64,000 nucleotides of DNA from Collinsella sp. (GCA_019414325.1 DXMG01000003.1:27336-91335); one strand, 5' to 3'; shown: positions 34,377 through 43,309, counted from the first letter of the stretch. The notes: generated from the sequence alone by a model not told the origin. Program-made: numbers and translations.

Positions 34377-34464
34377 TCGCACCTCTGTCGCAGTAATGTC
34401 GCACCTCTGTCGCAGTAATGTCGCACCTCTGTCGCAGTAATGTCGCACCTCTGTCGCAGTGGCT
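34377..34464 (+). repeat. 22-bp tandem repeat, about 3.8 copies
   Basis: TCGCACCTCTGTCGCAGTAA followed by TG is repeated head to tail at 34377, 34399 and 34421; the copy at 34443 diverges in its last bases. No spacers, so not CRISPR. It begins 15 bp after the stop codon of the AlbA_2 gene. Confidence 0.9.
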
Positions 34465-34508
34465 TCGATGACGCGTGGATATAGTCCCTCGGCAAATCTC
34501 AAACAAAA

Positions 34509-34806
34509 TCTCAATCTGTAACGGGTAGGGGTCAAAAGCGGGCCTAGATGTTACGGATTGAGATTGTTGAGGATGGGCCGAGGGGAATGTCTTGATCTGT
34601 AACACGAGGGACGGATTTTGCCGAGTAGCTGTTACAGATTGAGATTTTCTGGCAGGCGGGTTTGGTTTGTCTCAATCTGTAACAGGTAGGGGTCAAAAGT
34701 GGGCCTAGCTGTTACAGATCTAGATTGTTGAGGATGGGTTGAGAGGAATGTCTCGATCTGTAACAGGTAGACCCCGGTTTTGCTGAGTAACTGTTACAGA
34801 TCGAGA
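34509..34806. repeat. four downstream AATCTGTAACA hairpin units
   Basis: Arm pairs: 34509-34522/34550-34563, 34590-34604/34630-34644, 34670-34684/34710-34724, 34751-34765/34792-34806. Loop types alternate: GTAGGGGTCAAAAGCGGGCC, then CGAGGGACGGATTTTGCCG, then the first type again, then a mixed one. Arms vary (TCTCAATC, TCTTGATC, TCTCGATC), and in the last unit both arms carry TCTCGATC/GATCGAGA together. With the tandem repeat they fill the 587-bp gap 34362-34948. Confidence 0.88.
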
Positions 34807-34948
34807 CAAACCCGCTTTTGGGCTCACCCCATCCACCCGCCGCCACCTGATATTCGCCGATTTCCGTTGCGCCACTGCGCTCCCATGCCATATCCTCTAG
34901 ACAACTACGCGGCAACATCGCCGCCGCGCCTATAAGAGAGGAATGTCC

Positions 34949-36979
34949 ATGACCGCACCTGCATCCAAGCTGCTCCAGCCCATTACGGTTGGCCCCCTTG
35001 AGCTCAAGAACCGCATTATGTTCCCGCCGCTGACCACCGGCTACGAGGAGCGCGACGGTTCCATCGGCGAGCGTAGCCTGGCCTTTTACGAGCGCCTGGC
35101 CCGTGGCGGCGTGAGCTACATCGTTATTGGCGACGTTGCTCCCGTTATGACCGCAAGCCCCACGCCCAAGTTGGCGACCGACGCCCAGATCCCCACGTTT
35201 AAGGCGCTGGCCGACGCCGTTCACAAGCACGGCGCCAAGGTCGCGCTGCAGCTGTTCCACCCCGAGTACGACGTGCCCGGTGTCGGCCGCATGGTCATGG
35301 GTTCCATGGCCGCCGCCAAGGCAGCGCAGGAGGCCAAGGCCGCCGGCGACGAGGAGACCTTCGCCGCCAAGATGGCCGAGTCCAACGAGATCCGCAAGCA
35401 GGCATATGCCAAGCTGCACCACGACATGCAGCACTTTGTGAACGAGGCGAGCGTAGAGCAGCTCACCCAGATCAAGGAGGCCATCGCTGCCTCGGCCGCC
35501 CGCGCGCAGCAGGCCGGCATCGACGCCATCGAGGTCCACGGCGACCGTCTGGTGGGTTCGCTGTGCTCGGCCATCCTCAACCAGCGCACCGACGAGTACG
35601 GTGGCTCGTTCGAGAACCGCGTTCGCTATGCGCTCGAGGTTGTCGCCGCCATTAAGGAAGCCGCGCCGCAGCTGATGGTGGAGTACAAGCTCCCCGTGAT
35701 CATGGAGAACCCCGACGGCACGCCGCGCGGCAAGGGTGGCCTGCAGCCCGACGAGGCCTGCGAGTTCGCCAAGCTGCTCGAGGGCGCGGGCATCGACATG
35801 ATCCAGGTCGCGCAGGCCAACCACACCGGCAACATGGGCGACACCATTCCGCCCATGGGTGCCATGCCCTACAACTGGACGCTGCCGGTGGCCGAGCGCG
35901 TCAAGGCCCTGGTCTCCGTGCCGGTGGCCACCGTCGGCCGTGTTGTTTCGGTCGAGGCCGGCGAGAAGATTCTTGAGGACGGCGCGGCCGACATTATCGC
36001 CTATGGCCGCTCGCTCATGTGCGACCCCGACATTGCGCTGAAGGCCGCCACGGGCGAGCCCATCCGCGAGTGCCTCAACTGCAACAAGGGCTGCGTCGAC
36101 GCGATTCAAAACCGCAAGTACATCTCGTGCGTGCTCAATGCCGAGAACGGCGACGAGGCGACCATCGCCATTAAACCGGGTGAGGGCGACAAGAAGATCG
36201 CCGTGGTGGGCGGCGGCATCGCCGGCCTGGAGGCCGCGCGCGTGGCGGCCAAACGCGGCTACGACGTGACCGTCTATGAGGCGAGCGATCACTTGGGCGG
36301 CCAGATTGTGCTGGCGGCCGCGCCTCCGCGCAAGGATGAGATTATGCGCTCGGTCGAGTATTACGAGAAGATTCTGCCCGGCCTGGGCGTGAAGGTCGAG
36401 CTCAACCACACCGCTAGCCCCGCGGACCTCAACGCCGCCGACGCCGCGATTGTGGCCGTGGGCGCGCACGACGTGGTCATCCCCGTTCCGGGCGCCGACT
36501 CGGAGAAGGTCGTCTCGAGCTGGGACGTGCTGGCCGGCAAGGTGGAGCTTACGGGCCGCGTCGCCGTCATCGGCGGCGGCCTGGTGGGCACCGAGACTGC
36601 CGAGTACCTGCTGCAGCACGGCTGCGAGGTGGCGATTGTCGAGATGCTCGACAAGATTGCCGCGGGCGAGTCCGAGACCATTCTGCCGCTGATCATGAGC
36701 GACTTTGCCGAGCACAACGTGGAGCAGCACGTGAAGACCCGCCTGACCGCCATTACCGACGAGGGCGTTGAGGCCATTTGCACCACCGAGGACGGCGCCG
36801 AGGAGCCGGTGAAGATCGCCTGCGATTACGTGGTGATGGCCGTGGGCTCCAAGGCCAACGCGTTTGACCTGGACGGCGTAACGGTGCCCGTGACCTGCGT
36901 GGGCGACTGCTCGGGCGAGCGCACCGCCGATATTGCGAGCGCCATCCGCACGGCGTATCACGCGGCCAACGAGCTGTAG
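34949..36979 (+). CDS. OYE-family FMN / FAD / [4Fe-4S] oxidoreductase
   Basis: 676-residue enzyme of the 2,4-dienoyl-CoA reductase / enoate reductase / BaiCD type. The N-terminal TIM barrel binds FMN (ELKNRIMFPPLTTGY, RTDEYGGSFENR), the cluster is CLNCNKGCVDA..YISCVLNAE, and the C-terminal part has FAD and NAD(P) folds (IAVVGGGIAGLEAARVAAKRG, VAVIGGGLVGTETAEYL). The usual HGAHGYL active-site stretch reads HGDRLVGSL, so substrate and chemistry may differ. Of two ATGs, 34949 is better spaced from AGAGAGGA. The substrate is unknown; related gut enzymes reduce enoates or bile-acid intermediates. Confidence 0.88.
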   Translation: MTAPASKLLQPITVGPLELKNRIMFPPLTTGYEERDGSIGERSLAFYERLARGGVSYIVIGDVAPVMTASPTPKLATDAQIPTFKALADAVHKHGAKVALQLFHPEYDVPGVGRMVMGSMAAAKAAQEAKAAGDEETFAAKMAESNEIRKQAYAKLHHDMQHFVNEASVEQLTQIKEAIAASAARAQQAGIDAIEVHGDRLVGSLCSAILNQRTDEYGGSFENRVRYALEVVAAIKEAAPQLMVEYKLPVIMENPDGTPRGKGGLQPDEACEFAKLLEGAGIDMIQVAQANHTGNMGDTIPPMGAMPYNWTLPVAERVKALVSVPVATVGRVVSVEAGEKILEDGAADIIAYGRSLMCDPDIALKAATGEPIRECLNCNKGCVDAIQNRKYISCVLNAENGDEATIAIKPGEGDKKIAVVGGGIAGLEAARVAAKRGYDVTVYEASDHLGGQIVLAAAPPRKDEIMRSVEYYEKILPGLGVKVELNHTASPADLNAADAAIVAVGAHDVVIPVPGADSEKVVSSWDVLAGKVELTGRVAVIGGGLVGTETAEYLLQHGCEVAIVEMLDKIAAGESETILPLIMSDFAEHNVEQHVKTRLTAITDEGVEAICTTEDGAEEPVKIACDYVVMAVGSKANAFDLDGVTVPVTCVGDCSGERTADIASAIRTAYHAANEL

Positions 36980-37053
36980 CTAACATCGCGGCGGGGCGGG
37001 GCGGTAGCACGGATCCGCCGCGCCCGGCTGCGTCCCGTCGGGTGTCAACCGGT

Positions 37054-37089
37054 GCGGGGCCTGCAAGCGCAGCAGGCCCCGCCCTTTTT
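37054..37089 (+). terminator. terminator after the OYE-family gene
   Basis: GCGGGGCCTGC (37054-37064) pairs perfectly with GCAGGCCCCGC (37072-37082), followed by CCTTTTTG. The remaining 330 bp to the next gene are AT-rich; a short frame at about 37127-37234 ending RCQFC shows no family resemblance. Confidence 0.85.
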
Positions 37090-37346
37090 GTTTTGCTCCG
37101 GTGGATGGCAATGCGCGGTAATCATGAGGAGTAAGGACGTCTACTGCCTTGCCGATTGCTCAAAATTATTGGGGGAGGGGTTAATAACTATATCCTCTAT
37201 GCCAAAGGACATAAAGAGATGTCAATTTTGTTGACAAGCGAATGACGATTAGCTGCGAGCCAGCTACCAGCGTAAATAATCGATAAAGAAATGTCGTAAA
37301 TTGGTGCCAAATGCCCAGATGCCGCCGTGCGATTTTCAATTAACTG

Positions 37347-37374
37347 TTACGCGCAAACAGCAAAATGCTACTAT
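37347..37374 (+). promoter_or_regulatory. putative promoter of the helix-turn-helix gene
   Basis: TTACGC (37347-37352) and TACTAT (37369-37374) with a 16-bp spacer, in an AT-rich stretch 45 bp before the gene. Confidence 0.4.
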
Positions 37375-37418
37375 CTAACATGCACGTAAGAAAGCAGATT
37401 AACGGTTAAGGCTAAGAA

Positions 37419-37823
37419 GTGGCAGGTATGTCGGAAGCAACAAGGACTCGCACGCATGCGCCCGAGGTTAGGCAGCGCGCCGTCGAGGTCCTCCAAGAGG
37501 GGGTCGGTCATCGCGCCCTCGCCGCGGAGCTCTGCATTCCCCAGGCCACGGCTCGTCAGTGGGCCCGCGCATATGCCGTGGGCGGTGCCGACGCCGTTCT
37601 CAACGCCGGTTCGCATCATCACACCTATTCGTACGAAGTTAAGCTCGCCGTGGTCAAGGACCGCTTGGAAAACGGCTTAACGGTTCGCGAGGCCATGATC
37701 AAGCACAAGATTCCTAGCGAGTCTTCGGTCAAGGCTTGGTGCCGTCAGTACCGCGAGAGCGGTGAGTCCGCACTGGTCGATAAGCCGCGCGGTCGCAAGC
37801 CGCGCGTTAAAAAGGCGGAATAG
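37419..37823 (+). CDS. orphan IS150/IS3-type helix-turn-helix protein
   Basis: 134 residues with two helix-turn-helix units: EVRQRAVEVLQEGVGHRALAAELCIPQATARQWAR and a second around VKLAVVKDRLENGLTVREAMIKHKIP. The basic tail is KPRGRKPRVKKAE. This is the layout of the first ORF of IS150-like elements. No integrase-type second ORF, inverted repeat or frameshift site follows, so it is either a remnant or a domesticated DNA-binding protein. GTG at 37419 has an AAGG seven bases upstream; ATG at 37428 is the alternative. Confidence 0.65.
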   Translation: MAGMSEATRTRTHAPEVRQRAVEVLQEGVGHRALAAELCIPQATARQWARAYAVGGADAVLNAGSHHHTYSYEVKLAVVKDRLENGLTVREAMIKHKIPSESSVKAWCRQYRESGESALVDKPRGRKPRVKKAE

Positions 37824-38003
37824 CAAACGGGATGGTGCACCCACAGGGGCGCATTTTTCTTGCCGCCCCTCTGCTCCAATGCGGGCGTGCCCTTACCCCG
37901 TACGCCTAAAACTCCCCAGTTGACCGAAAACCCGCCGCCGCTACTCCTCAATTGAGCTATAACGTTAAACAATTGCAGCGTTTTAGCATGGGGGAGTGAT
38001 GGT

Positions 38004-40886
38004 ATGACGCTACTGTATTTCCTTACCCTGTTTCCGCTGGTACCGGCGCTGGGCATGCTGCTCGCGCGCGGTGACCGCGCCCGCGATGCGGCGGGGCTCA
38101 TAGGCTCCGGCATTATTATGGCGGTGACAGTTGTAGTCGCCGTCATGTTTTTTGGCACGGGTCCGCAGAGCTTTGAGGTTGCCCCCGGCACCTCGCATGT
38201 GCTCTCGATCATCAGTTCCGTTATCGACGTCATCCTGTGCGCTGTCATCCTGTACAACGCGTACAAATATAGGAACGCGCTCACCACGGTGCTCGGCATA
38301 GTCCAGCTGGTGGGCTCGCTCGCCTTTGCAGCCATGACGCTGCCCGCGGCCGAAGCCGTCACGGCAACGCCACTCTACCTGGACTACATGAGCGTGATCA
38401 TGGTCCTCGCCGTCGGCATCGTTGGCAGTCTAATCTGCTTGTATGCCCTGGGCTACATGAAGGACTTCCAGGCCCATGACGAGCACGAGGCCGCGCTGCG
38501 CGGGCAGACCGCGCCCGACCGTCGCCCGCAGTTCCTGGCGCTCATGTTCCTGTTCCTCTCGGCCATGTTCGTCATCGTGACGAGCGACAACCTTGAGTGG
38601 CTGTTCTGCGGCTGGGAAATCACCACCGTGTGTTCGTTCCTTATGATTGGCTACACGCGTACGCCCGAGGCCATCAAGAACGCCTTTACCCAAATCATCC
38701 TCAACATGCTGGGCGGCATCGCGTTTTTGGCCGGACTTATGTATCTGCACGTTAACGGCATGCCGCTGACCATCTCGGGCATGATCGAGCTTTCCGGCAC
38801 CGGAACCGCGCAGTCCGCGCTGCTGGTGATGCCGGTCATCCTGTTGTCGCTCGCCGCGCTCACCAAGGCCGCACAGATGCCGTTCCACACTTGGCTGTTG
38901 GGTGCCATGGTTGCACCCACTCCCACGAGCGCCCTGCTGCACTCGTCAACCATGGTCAAAGCCGGCGTGTTCCTGATGGTCAAGCTGAGCCCACTCTATG
39001 CCATCTACCCCGTGACCGGCTTTATGGTCACGAGTGTGGGTGCCATCACGTTTTTGCTCGCTGCACTCATGGCCATCTCGCAGAGCAACGCCAAACGCGT
39101 GCTCGCGTACTCCACCATTTCCAACTTGGGCCTCATCAGTGCCTGCTTGGGTGTCGGCGCGCCCGAGGCCGTATGGGCGGCCATCTTCCTGATCTTGTTC
39201 CACACGGTGGCCAAGTCGCTGCTGTTCCTGTGCGTGGGCACGGCCGAGCATCATATCGGCAGCCGCAATATCGAGGACATGGACGGCATGTTCAGCCGCA
39301 TGCCGCACCTGACGCGTCTGATGATGCTGGGCATTATGGGCATGTTTGTGGCGCCGTTTGGCATGCTCGTGTCCAAGTGGGGCGCCCTGGTGGCGTTTGC
39401 GCAGACCGGCAACGTGCTCATGATCATGGTGCTTGCCTTTGGCTCGGCCGCGACGTTTTACTTCTGGGGCAAGTGGCTTGCCAAGCTTTCGGGCGTCGAC
39501 CCCACGGCTCAAAACGTTGAGGTCAATGTCCATAAGACCGAATGGATGGCCCTCAACACCATCGCCGCGCTGCTGATTCTGTGCTGCGTGGCGTTTCCGG
39601 TTATCTCGAGCGGTCTGGTGTCGCCTTACTTGGCCATGGTGTTTGGCCGCGTGCCGTACGTTATTGGCAAGGACGCCATGTATCTGATGGTGGTTATCGT
39701 GGCTTTTATCGCCGTGGTGCTGCTGACGTCATTCCGCGTGAGCAACAAACCGCACGTAAACGTATATCTTTCGGGCGTGGGAACCGACAAATATCGCCAT
39801 TTCCGCGGCTCGATGGGACACGAGGTGAAGGCCGAAAAGCGCAATTGGTACTCGGAGGACGCCCTTGGCGAGAAGCGTATTGGCCCCGCGGGTAGCGTCG
39901 TATGCTGCAGCATTATCTTGTTTGCGCTGCTGTGCTGCGCGTGGATTGGGCCCGAGAGACTCGCCATGAGCGCGCCCTCGGTGCTGCGCGGTAAGTATTT
40001 CGAAGGCTCGGGCGTCGTGGGCATCTTTATAGGCACCGTGGCGTTTGCCTTGCTGGCGCCTTTGGTTGGTGGCCTGATTGACGGCATCGACCGCAAGCTG
40101 TCCGCCCGCATGCAGGGCCGCGTGGGCCCGCGCCTGCTGCAGCCCTTCTACGACGTTGCCAAGCTGCTGCGCAAGGCCCCCGCCAGCGTAAACACCATGG
40201 ACGATACCTACATGGCGTGTGCGCTCATCTTTACCGTGGTGGGCGGCGGCATCTTTGTGTCGGGTTCCAACACGCTGTTGTGCGCTTTTATGGTGACGCT
40301 CGCCGCGATCTTTGTGGTGCTGGCGTCCGCCTCGACGCAAAGCCCGTTTGCCCAGGTTGGCGCCGACCGCGAGCTGCTGCAGGTCATGAGTTACGAGCCC
40401 GCCGTTCTGCTGATGAGTGTGGGCCTGTACCTTGCCACCGACAGCTTCGACTCCATCGCCGTGACGGGGCAGTCGGCCCCCATCATCGTGTACAGCGCGC
40501 CCATTTTCCTCGCGCTGCTCGCGGTGCTTACCATCAAGCTGCGCAAGTCGCCGTTTGACCTTTCGTACTCGCATCACGCGCATCAGGAGATCGTCCAGGG
40601 CGTCGCCACCGAGATGAGCGGCGGCACGCTGGCCAAGATGACCCTTATGCACTGGTGCGAGACCGTGCTGTTTTTGATGTGGGTGGGCATGTTCTTTGTT
40701 TGGGACAACCCCGTGAGCTGGGTCGTAGCCCTGGTCGTGATGGTCGCGACGTACTTTGTCGAGGTGCTGATCGACAACACCTTCGCGCGCAGCACCTGGC
40801 GCAGCTGCTTTAAGCTCGGATGGGGCGTGGCGCTGGTGTTTGGCCTGCTCAACCTTATGCCCATCCTCGTCGACGTGTTTATTTAG
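38004..40886 (+). CDS. fused HyfB/NuoL-like and HyfC/NuoH-like hydrogenase membrane subunit
   Basis: 960-residue polytopic membrane protein. Residues 1 to about 590 match the antiporter-like subunits of group 4 hydrogenases and complex I: FLFLSAMFVIVTSDNLEW, GWEITTVCSFLMIG, a long KAAQMPFHTWLLGAM, TPTSALLHSSTMVKAGVFLM. From about 660 to the end it is NuoH/EchB-like: DGIDRKLSARMQGRVGPR, LLQPFYDVAKLLRK, ADRELLQVMSYEPAVLLMS. In related operons (hyf, hyc, ech) these are separate proteins. Fusion puts the proposed proton channel and the quinone-site-like subunit in one chain. GGGGGAG precedes the start. First gene of a five-gene operon. Confidence 0.9.
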   Translation: MTLLYFLTLFPLVPALGMLLARGDRARDAAGLIGSGIIMAVTVVVAVMFFGTGPQSFEVAPGTSHVLSIISSVIDVILCAVILYNAYKYRNALTTVLGIVQLVGSLAFAAMTLPAAEAVTATPLYLDYMSVIMVLAVGIVGSLICLYALGYMKDFQAHDEHEAALRGQTAPDRRPQFLALMFLFLSAMFVIVTSDNLEWLFCGWEITTVCSFLMIGYTRTPEAIKNAFTQIILNMLGGIAFLAGLMYLHVNGMPLTISGMIELSGTGTAQSALLVMPVILLSLAALTKAAQMPFHTWLLGAMVAPTPTSALLHSSTMVKAGVFLMVKLSPLYAIYPVTGFMVTSVGAITFLLAALMAISQSNAKRVLAYSTISNLGLISACLGVGAPEAVWAAIFLILFHTVAKSLLFLCVGTAEHHIGSRNIEDMDGMFSRMPHLTRLMMLGIMGMFVAPFGMLVSKWGALVAFAQTGNVLMIMVLAFGSAATFYFWGKWLAKLSGVDPTAQNVEVNVHKTEWMALNTIAALLILCCVAFPVISSGLVSPYLAMVFGRVPYVIGKDAMYLMVVIVAFIAVVLLTSFRVSNKPHVNVYLSGVGTDKYRHFRGSMGHEVKAEKRNWYSEDALGEKRIGPAGSVVCCSIILFALLCCAWIGPERLAMSAPSVLRGKYFEGSGVVGIFIGTVAFALLAPLVGGLIDGIDRKLSARMQGRVGPRLLQPFYDVAKLLRKAPASVNTMDDTYMACALIFTVVGGGIFVSGSNTLLCAFMVTLAAIFVVLASASTQSPFAQVGADRELLQVMSYEPAVLLMSVGLYLATDSFDSIAVTGQSAPIIVYSAPIFLALLAVLTIKLRKSPFDLSYSHHAHQEIVQGVATEMSGGTLAKMTLMHWCETVLFLMWVGMFFVWDNPVSWVVALVVMVATYFVEVLIDNTFARSTWRSCFKLGWGVALVFGLLNLMPILVDVFI

Positions 40887-40898
40887 GAGGCGGCATCC

Positions 40899-41492
40899 AT
40901 GGATCATAAAATGTCGCGCTCGCCGTGGGTTATTCATTACGACGGTTCGAGCTGCAACGGATGCGATATCGAGGTGCTGGCCTCGCTCACGCCGCTGTTC
41001 GATGCGGAGCGCTTTGGCGTGGTCAACACCGGCAACCCCAAGCATGCGGACATCTTTTTGGTGACGGGCTCGGTCAACGCTCAGAACTTGCCTGTCGTGC
41101 GCCAGATTTACAACCAGATGCTCGAGCCCAAGTGCGTGGTGGCCTGCGGCATCTGCGCGTGCTCGGGCGGCGTGTTCCGCGATGCCTACAACGTGATCGG
41201 CGGCGTGGACCGCGCGATTCCCGTGGACGTGTACGCGCCCGGATGCGCCATTCGCCCCGAGACCGTGATCGATGCCATCGTGGAGGCGTGCGGCATCCTG
41301 GACCAGAAGGAGGCCGTGATGCGCGCCGGCGGCGATCCGCTCACCGTGGGCGGTGCCGCCACCTGGGACGGTGGCGTCGAGCTGGGTGAGGACGGGTTTG
41401 TGGCTGCGGCTGAGGCCGGCGACGCGTCCGTTGCTGGCGACGCACCTGCTGGGAAGCCCGCCGCGCCCGCTGCTGCAAAGGAGGCCGAGTAA
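40899..41492 (+). CDS. [NiFe] hydrogenase small subunit (NuoB/EchC/HycG-like)
   Basis: 197 residues. SSCNGCDIEVLASLTP supplies the first two Cys, and CGICACSGGVFRD and YAPGCAIRPE the others that bind the proximal [4Fe-4S] cluster. The core resembles EchC/HycG; the last 50 residues are Ala/Gly/Glu-rich and not conserved in the family. AGGAGG is spaced eight bases from the ATG. Its stop overlaps the next start by 1 bp (TAATG). Confidence 0.92.
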   Translation: MDHKMSRSPWVIHYDGSSCNGCDIEVLASLTPLFDAERFGVVNTGNPKHADIFLVTGSVNAQNLPVVRQIYNQMLEPKCVVACGICACSGGVFRDAYNVIGGVDRAIPVDVYAPGCAIRPETVIDAIVEACGILDQKEAVMRAGGDPLTVGGAATWDGGVELGEDGFVAAAEAGDASVAGDAPAGKPAAPAAAKEAE

Positions 41493-42208
41493 TGCAAAAG
41501 GCAATCTATACCACCGTCGGGATCGATGGGCTGTTGCCGCACGTACAGGCGCTCAAGGGTGCCGGCGCGCGCTTTGTGCAGATGCATGCCGAGCGCTGTG
41601 TGGACGACGGATCGTATCGCCTGGTCTATACGTTCATCAACGTTTGTGCTGCCCAGGAGCATATTGCGCAGGACGGCAGCTATGCGATTGAGAACCTGGT
41701 GGTTGAGGGAATTGATCAGTATCAGGAGATTCCGTCCATCAGCTCGTATTACCCCGCGGTGTTCCCGTTTGAAAATGAGGCCCACGACCTGTTTGGCCTT
41801 GCCATCACCGACATGCAGATCGACTTTAAGGGCTTTTTCTACCAGGTTTCGACTGCCGAGCCCATGAGCGTTATCACGCCCGAGGTGAAGGCCGCGCGCG
41901 AGAAGGCCATGAAGGTCCGTGCCGCCGCCGAAGCCAAGGCGCGCAAGGCCGCTGCCGAAAAGGCCGCAGCGGCTGCGGCTGCTGCAGGGGAGGGCGCTGC
42001 GAGCGCCGGCGATGCCGCGGGCGCCGCTGCTCAGCCCGTTGCGGCTGCCGGCTCCGATGCTCAGCACGATGAGGCTGCTGCGAAGGCCGCGCTCAAGGCT
42101 GCCGAGATGGAGGCAAAGCTCGCTGCCATGGATCCCGAGAAAGCAGCCAAGGTCCGCGCGGCGCTTGCCGCCAAGGCCGCCCGCGACAAGCAGAAAAAGG
42201 AGGCGTAA
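41492..42208 (+). CDS. hydrogenase NuoC/EchD-like subunit with Ala-rich tail
   Basis: 238 residues. The N-terminal 120 follow the 30-kDa complex-I subunit pattern: SISSYYPAVFPFENEAHDLFGLAITDM and ending FYQVSTAEPMS. After about residue 130 the chain becomes Ala/Lys/Glu-rich, with predicted long helix or coiled coil (AREKAMKVRAAAEAKARKAA), which is unusual for EchD. It is coupled to the preceding and following genes. It probably helps connect the electron-transfer arm to the large subunit. Confidence 0.85.
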   Translation: MQKAIYTTVGIDGLLPHVQALKGAGARFVQMHAERCVDDGSYRLVYTFINVCAAQEHIAQDGSYAIENLVVEGIDQYQEIPSISSYYPAVFPFENEAHDLFGLAITDMQIDFKGFFYQVSTAEPMSVITPEVKAAREKAMKVRAAAEAKARKAAAEKAAAAAAAAGEGAASAGDAAGAAAQPVAAAGSDAQHDEAAAKAALKAAEMEAKLAAMDPEKAAKVRAALAAKAARDKQKKEA

Positions 42209-42213
42209 GGCCC

Positions 42214-43302
42214 ATGGCACATCGCTCCGTCATTCCGTTTGGCCCGCAGCACCCGGTGCTGCCCGAGCCGCTTCATCTAGACCTGGTAATCGAGGACGAC
42301 CGCGTCATCGAGGCAATTCCGCAGATCGGTTTTGTGCACCGCGGGCTCGAGAAGCTCACCGAAAAGCGTGACATGCATCAGTTTGGCTACATCGCCGAGC
42401 GCATCTGTGGCATCTGCGCCGTGGGCCACAGCTGCGGCTATGCCAGCGCCTGCGAGCGCATGCTCGGCATCGAGGTGCCTGGTCGCGTGCAGTATATCCG
42501 CACCATTCTGCACGAGCTTTCGCGCATTCACTCGCATCTGCTGTGGCTGGGTCTGCTCGCCGACGCCTTTGGCTTCGAGGCGCTGTTCTATCGGTCATGG
42601 ACCCTGCGCGAGCAGATACTCAAGATTTTTGAGAGCACTTGCGGCGGGCGCGTGATTCTGTCGATTAACGAGATCGGCGGCCTTAAGCACGATATCGAGG
42701 ACTCCGAGCTGGCGGGCATTGTCCAGACGCTCGATGCCATGCGTCCTGACTACGAGGCCCTGGTGCATACGTTTTTGGACGACAACAGCTGCGGCGAGCG
42801 CCTGCATGGCGTGGGCGTGATTAGCAAGAAAGACGCGCTGGAGCTTTCGATGGTCGGTCCGTTTGGGCGCGCATCGGGCGTGGATTATGACGTGCGCATG
42901 TTTGACGACGGTGCCTATGCGGATCTGGCTGCGTTTGAGCCCATCGTTGCTACCGATGGCGATTGCTATGCCCGCTGCCAGGTGCGTTGTGCCGAGGTCA
43001 CGCAGGCCATGGACATCATTAAGGAGCTTGTCGGCAAGATTCCGCACGACGGAATCGGCGGGCGCACCAAGCTCACGCCGGCCGACGGTGCGCGCGGCGA
43101 GGTTGTGATTGAGCAGCCGCGCGGCGAGGCGTATTACTATGTGCGCGGTAACGGCACCAAGAACCTGGACCGTTTTCGCGTGCGCACGCCGACGTCGCAA
43201 AACCTGGCGGGTCTGACACATGCGCTGCAGGGCGTGCTCCTTGCCAACGTGCCCATGATTATCCTGACCATCGACCCCTGCATTAGCTGCACGGAAAGGT
43301 AG
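42214..43302 (+). CDS. [NiFe] hydrogenase large subunit (EchE/HycE/NuoD-like)
   Basis: 362 residues. The NiFe ligands are seen as RICGICAVGHSCGYA near residue 65 and DPCISCTER at the end, so this is a hydrogenase rather than a quinone-reducing complex-I subunit. The frame stops right after the final CxxC-x-x-R, so there is no C-terminal peptide to be removed by a HycI-type protease. PFGRASGVDYDVRM and the NuoD-like IHSHLLWLG are present. hyp maturation genes are not in the window. Confidence 0.93.
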   Translation: MAHRSVIPFGPQHPVLPEPLHLDLVIEDDRVIEAIPQIGFVHRGLEKLTEKRDMHQFGYIAERICGICAVGHSCGYASACERMLGIEVPGRVQYIRTILHELSRIHSHLLWLGLLADAFGFEALFYRSWTLREQILKIFESTCGGRVILSINEIGGLKHDIEDSELAGIVQTLDAMRPDYEALVHTFLDDNSCGERLHGVGVISKKDALELSMVGPFGRASGVDYDVRMFDDGAYADLAAFEPIVATDGDCYARCQVRCAEVTQAMDIIKELVGKIPHDGIGGRTKLTPADGARGEVVIEQPRGEAYYYVRGNGTKNLDRFRVRTPTSQNLAGLTHALQGVLLANVPMIILTIDPCISCTER

Positions 43303-43309
43303 ACACGGC

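Noticed and set aside
34377..34464. possible CRISPR array
   Set aside because: The units are contiguous with no spacers and no cas genes are present.
32526..34806. AATCTGTAACA units as CRISPR repeats
   Set aside because: The intervals are few recurring loop types, not unique spacers, and each unit is a closed hairpin.
37127..37234. short open frame ending RCQFC in the AT-rich gap before the helix-turn-helix gene
   Set aside because: No family resemblance, no good RBS and an overlap with promoter-like sequence.
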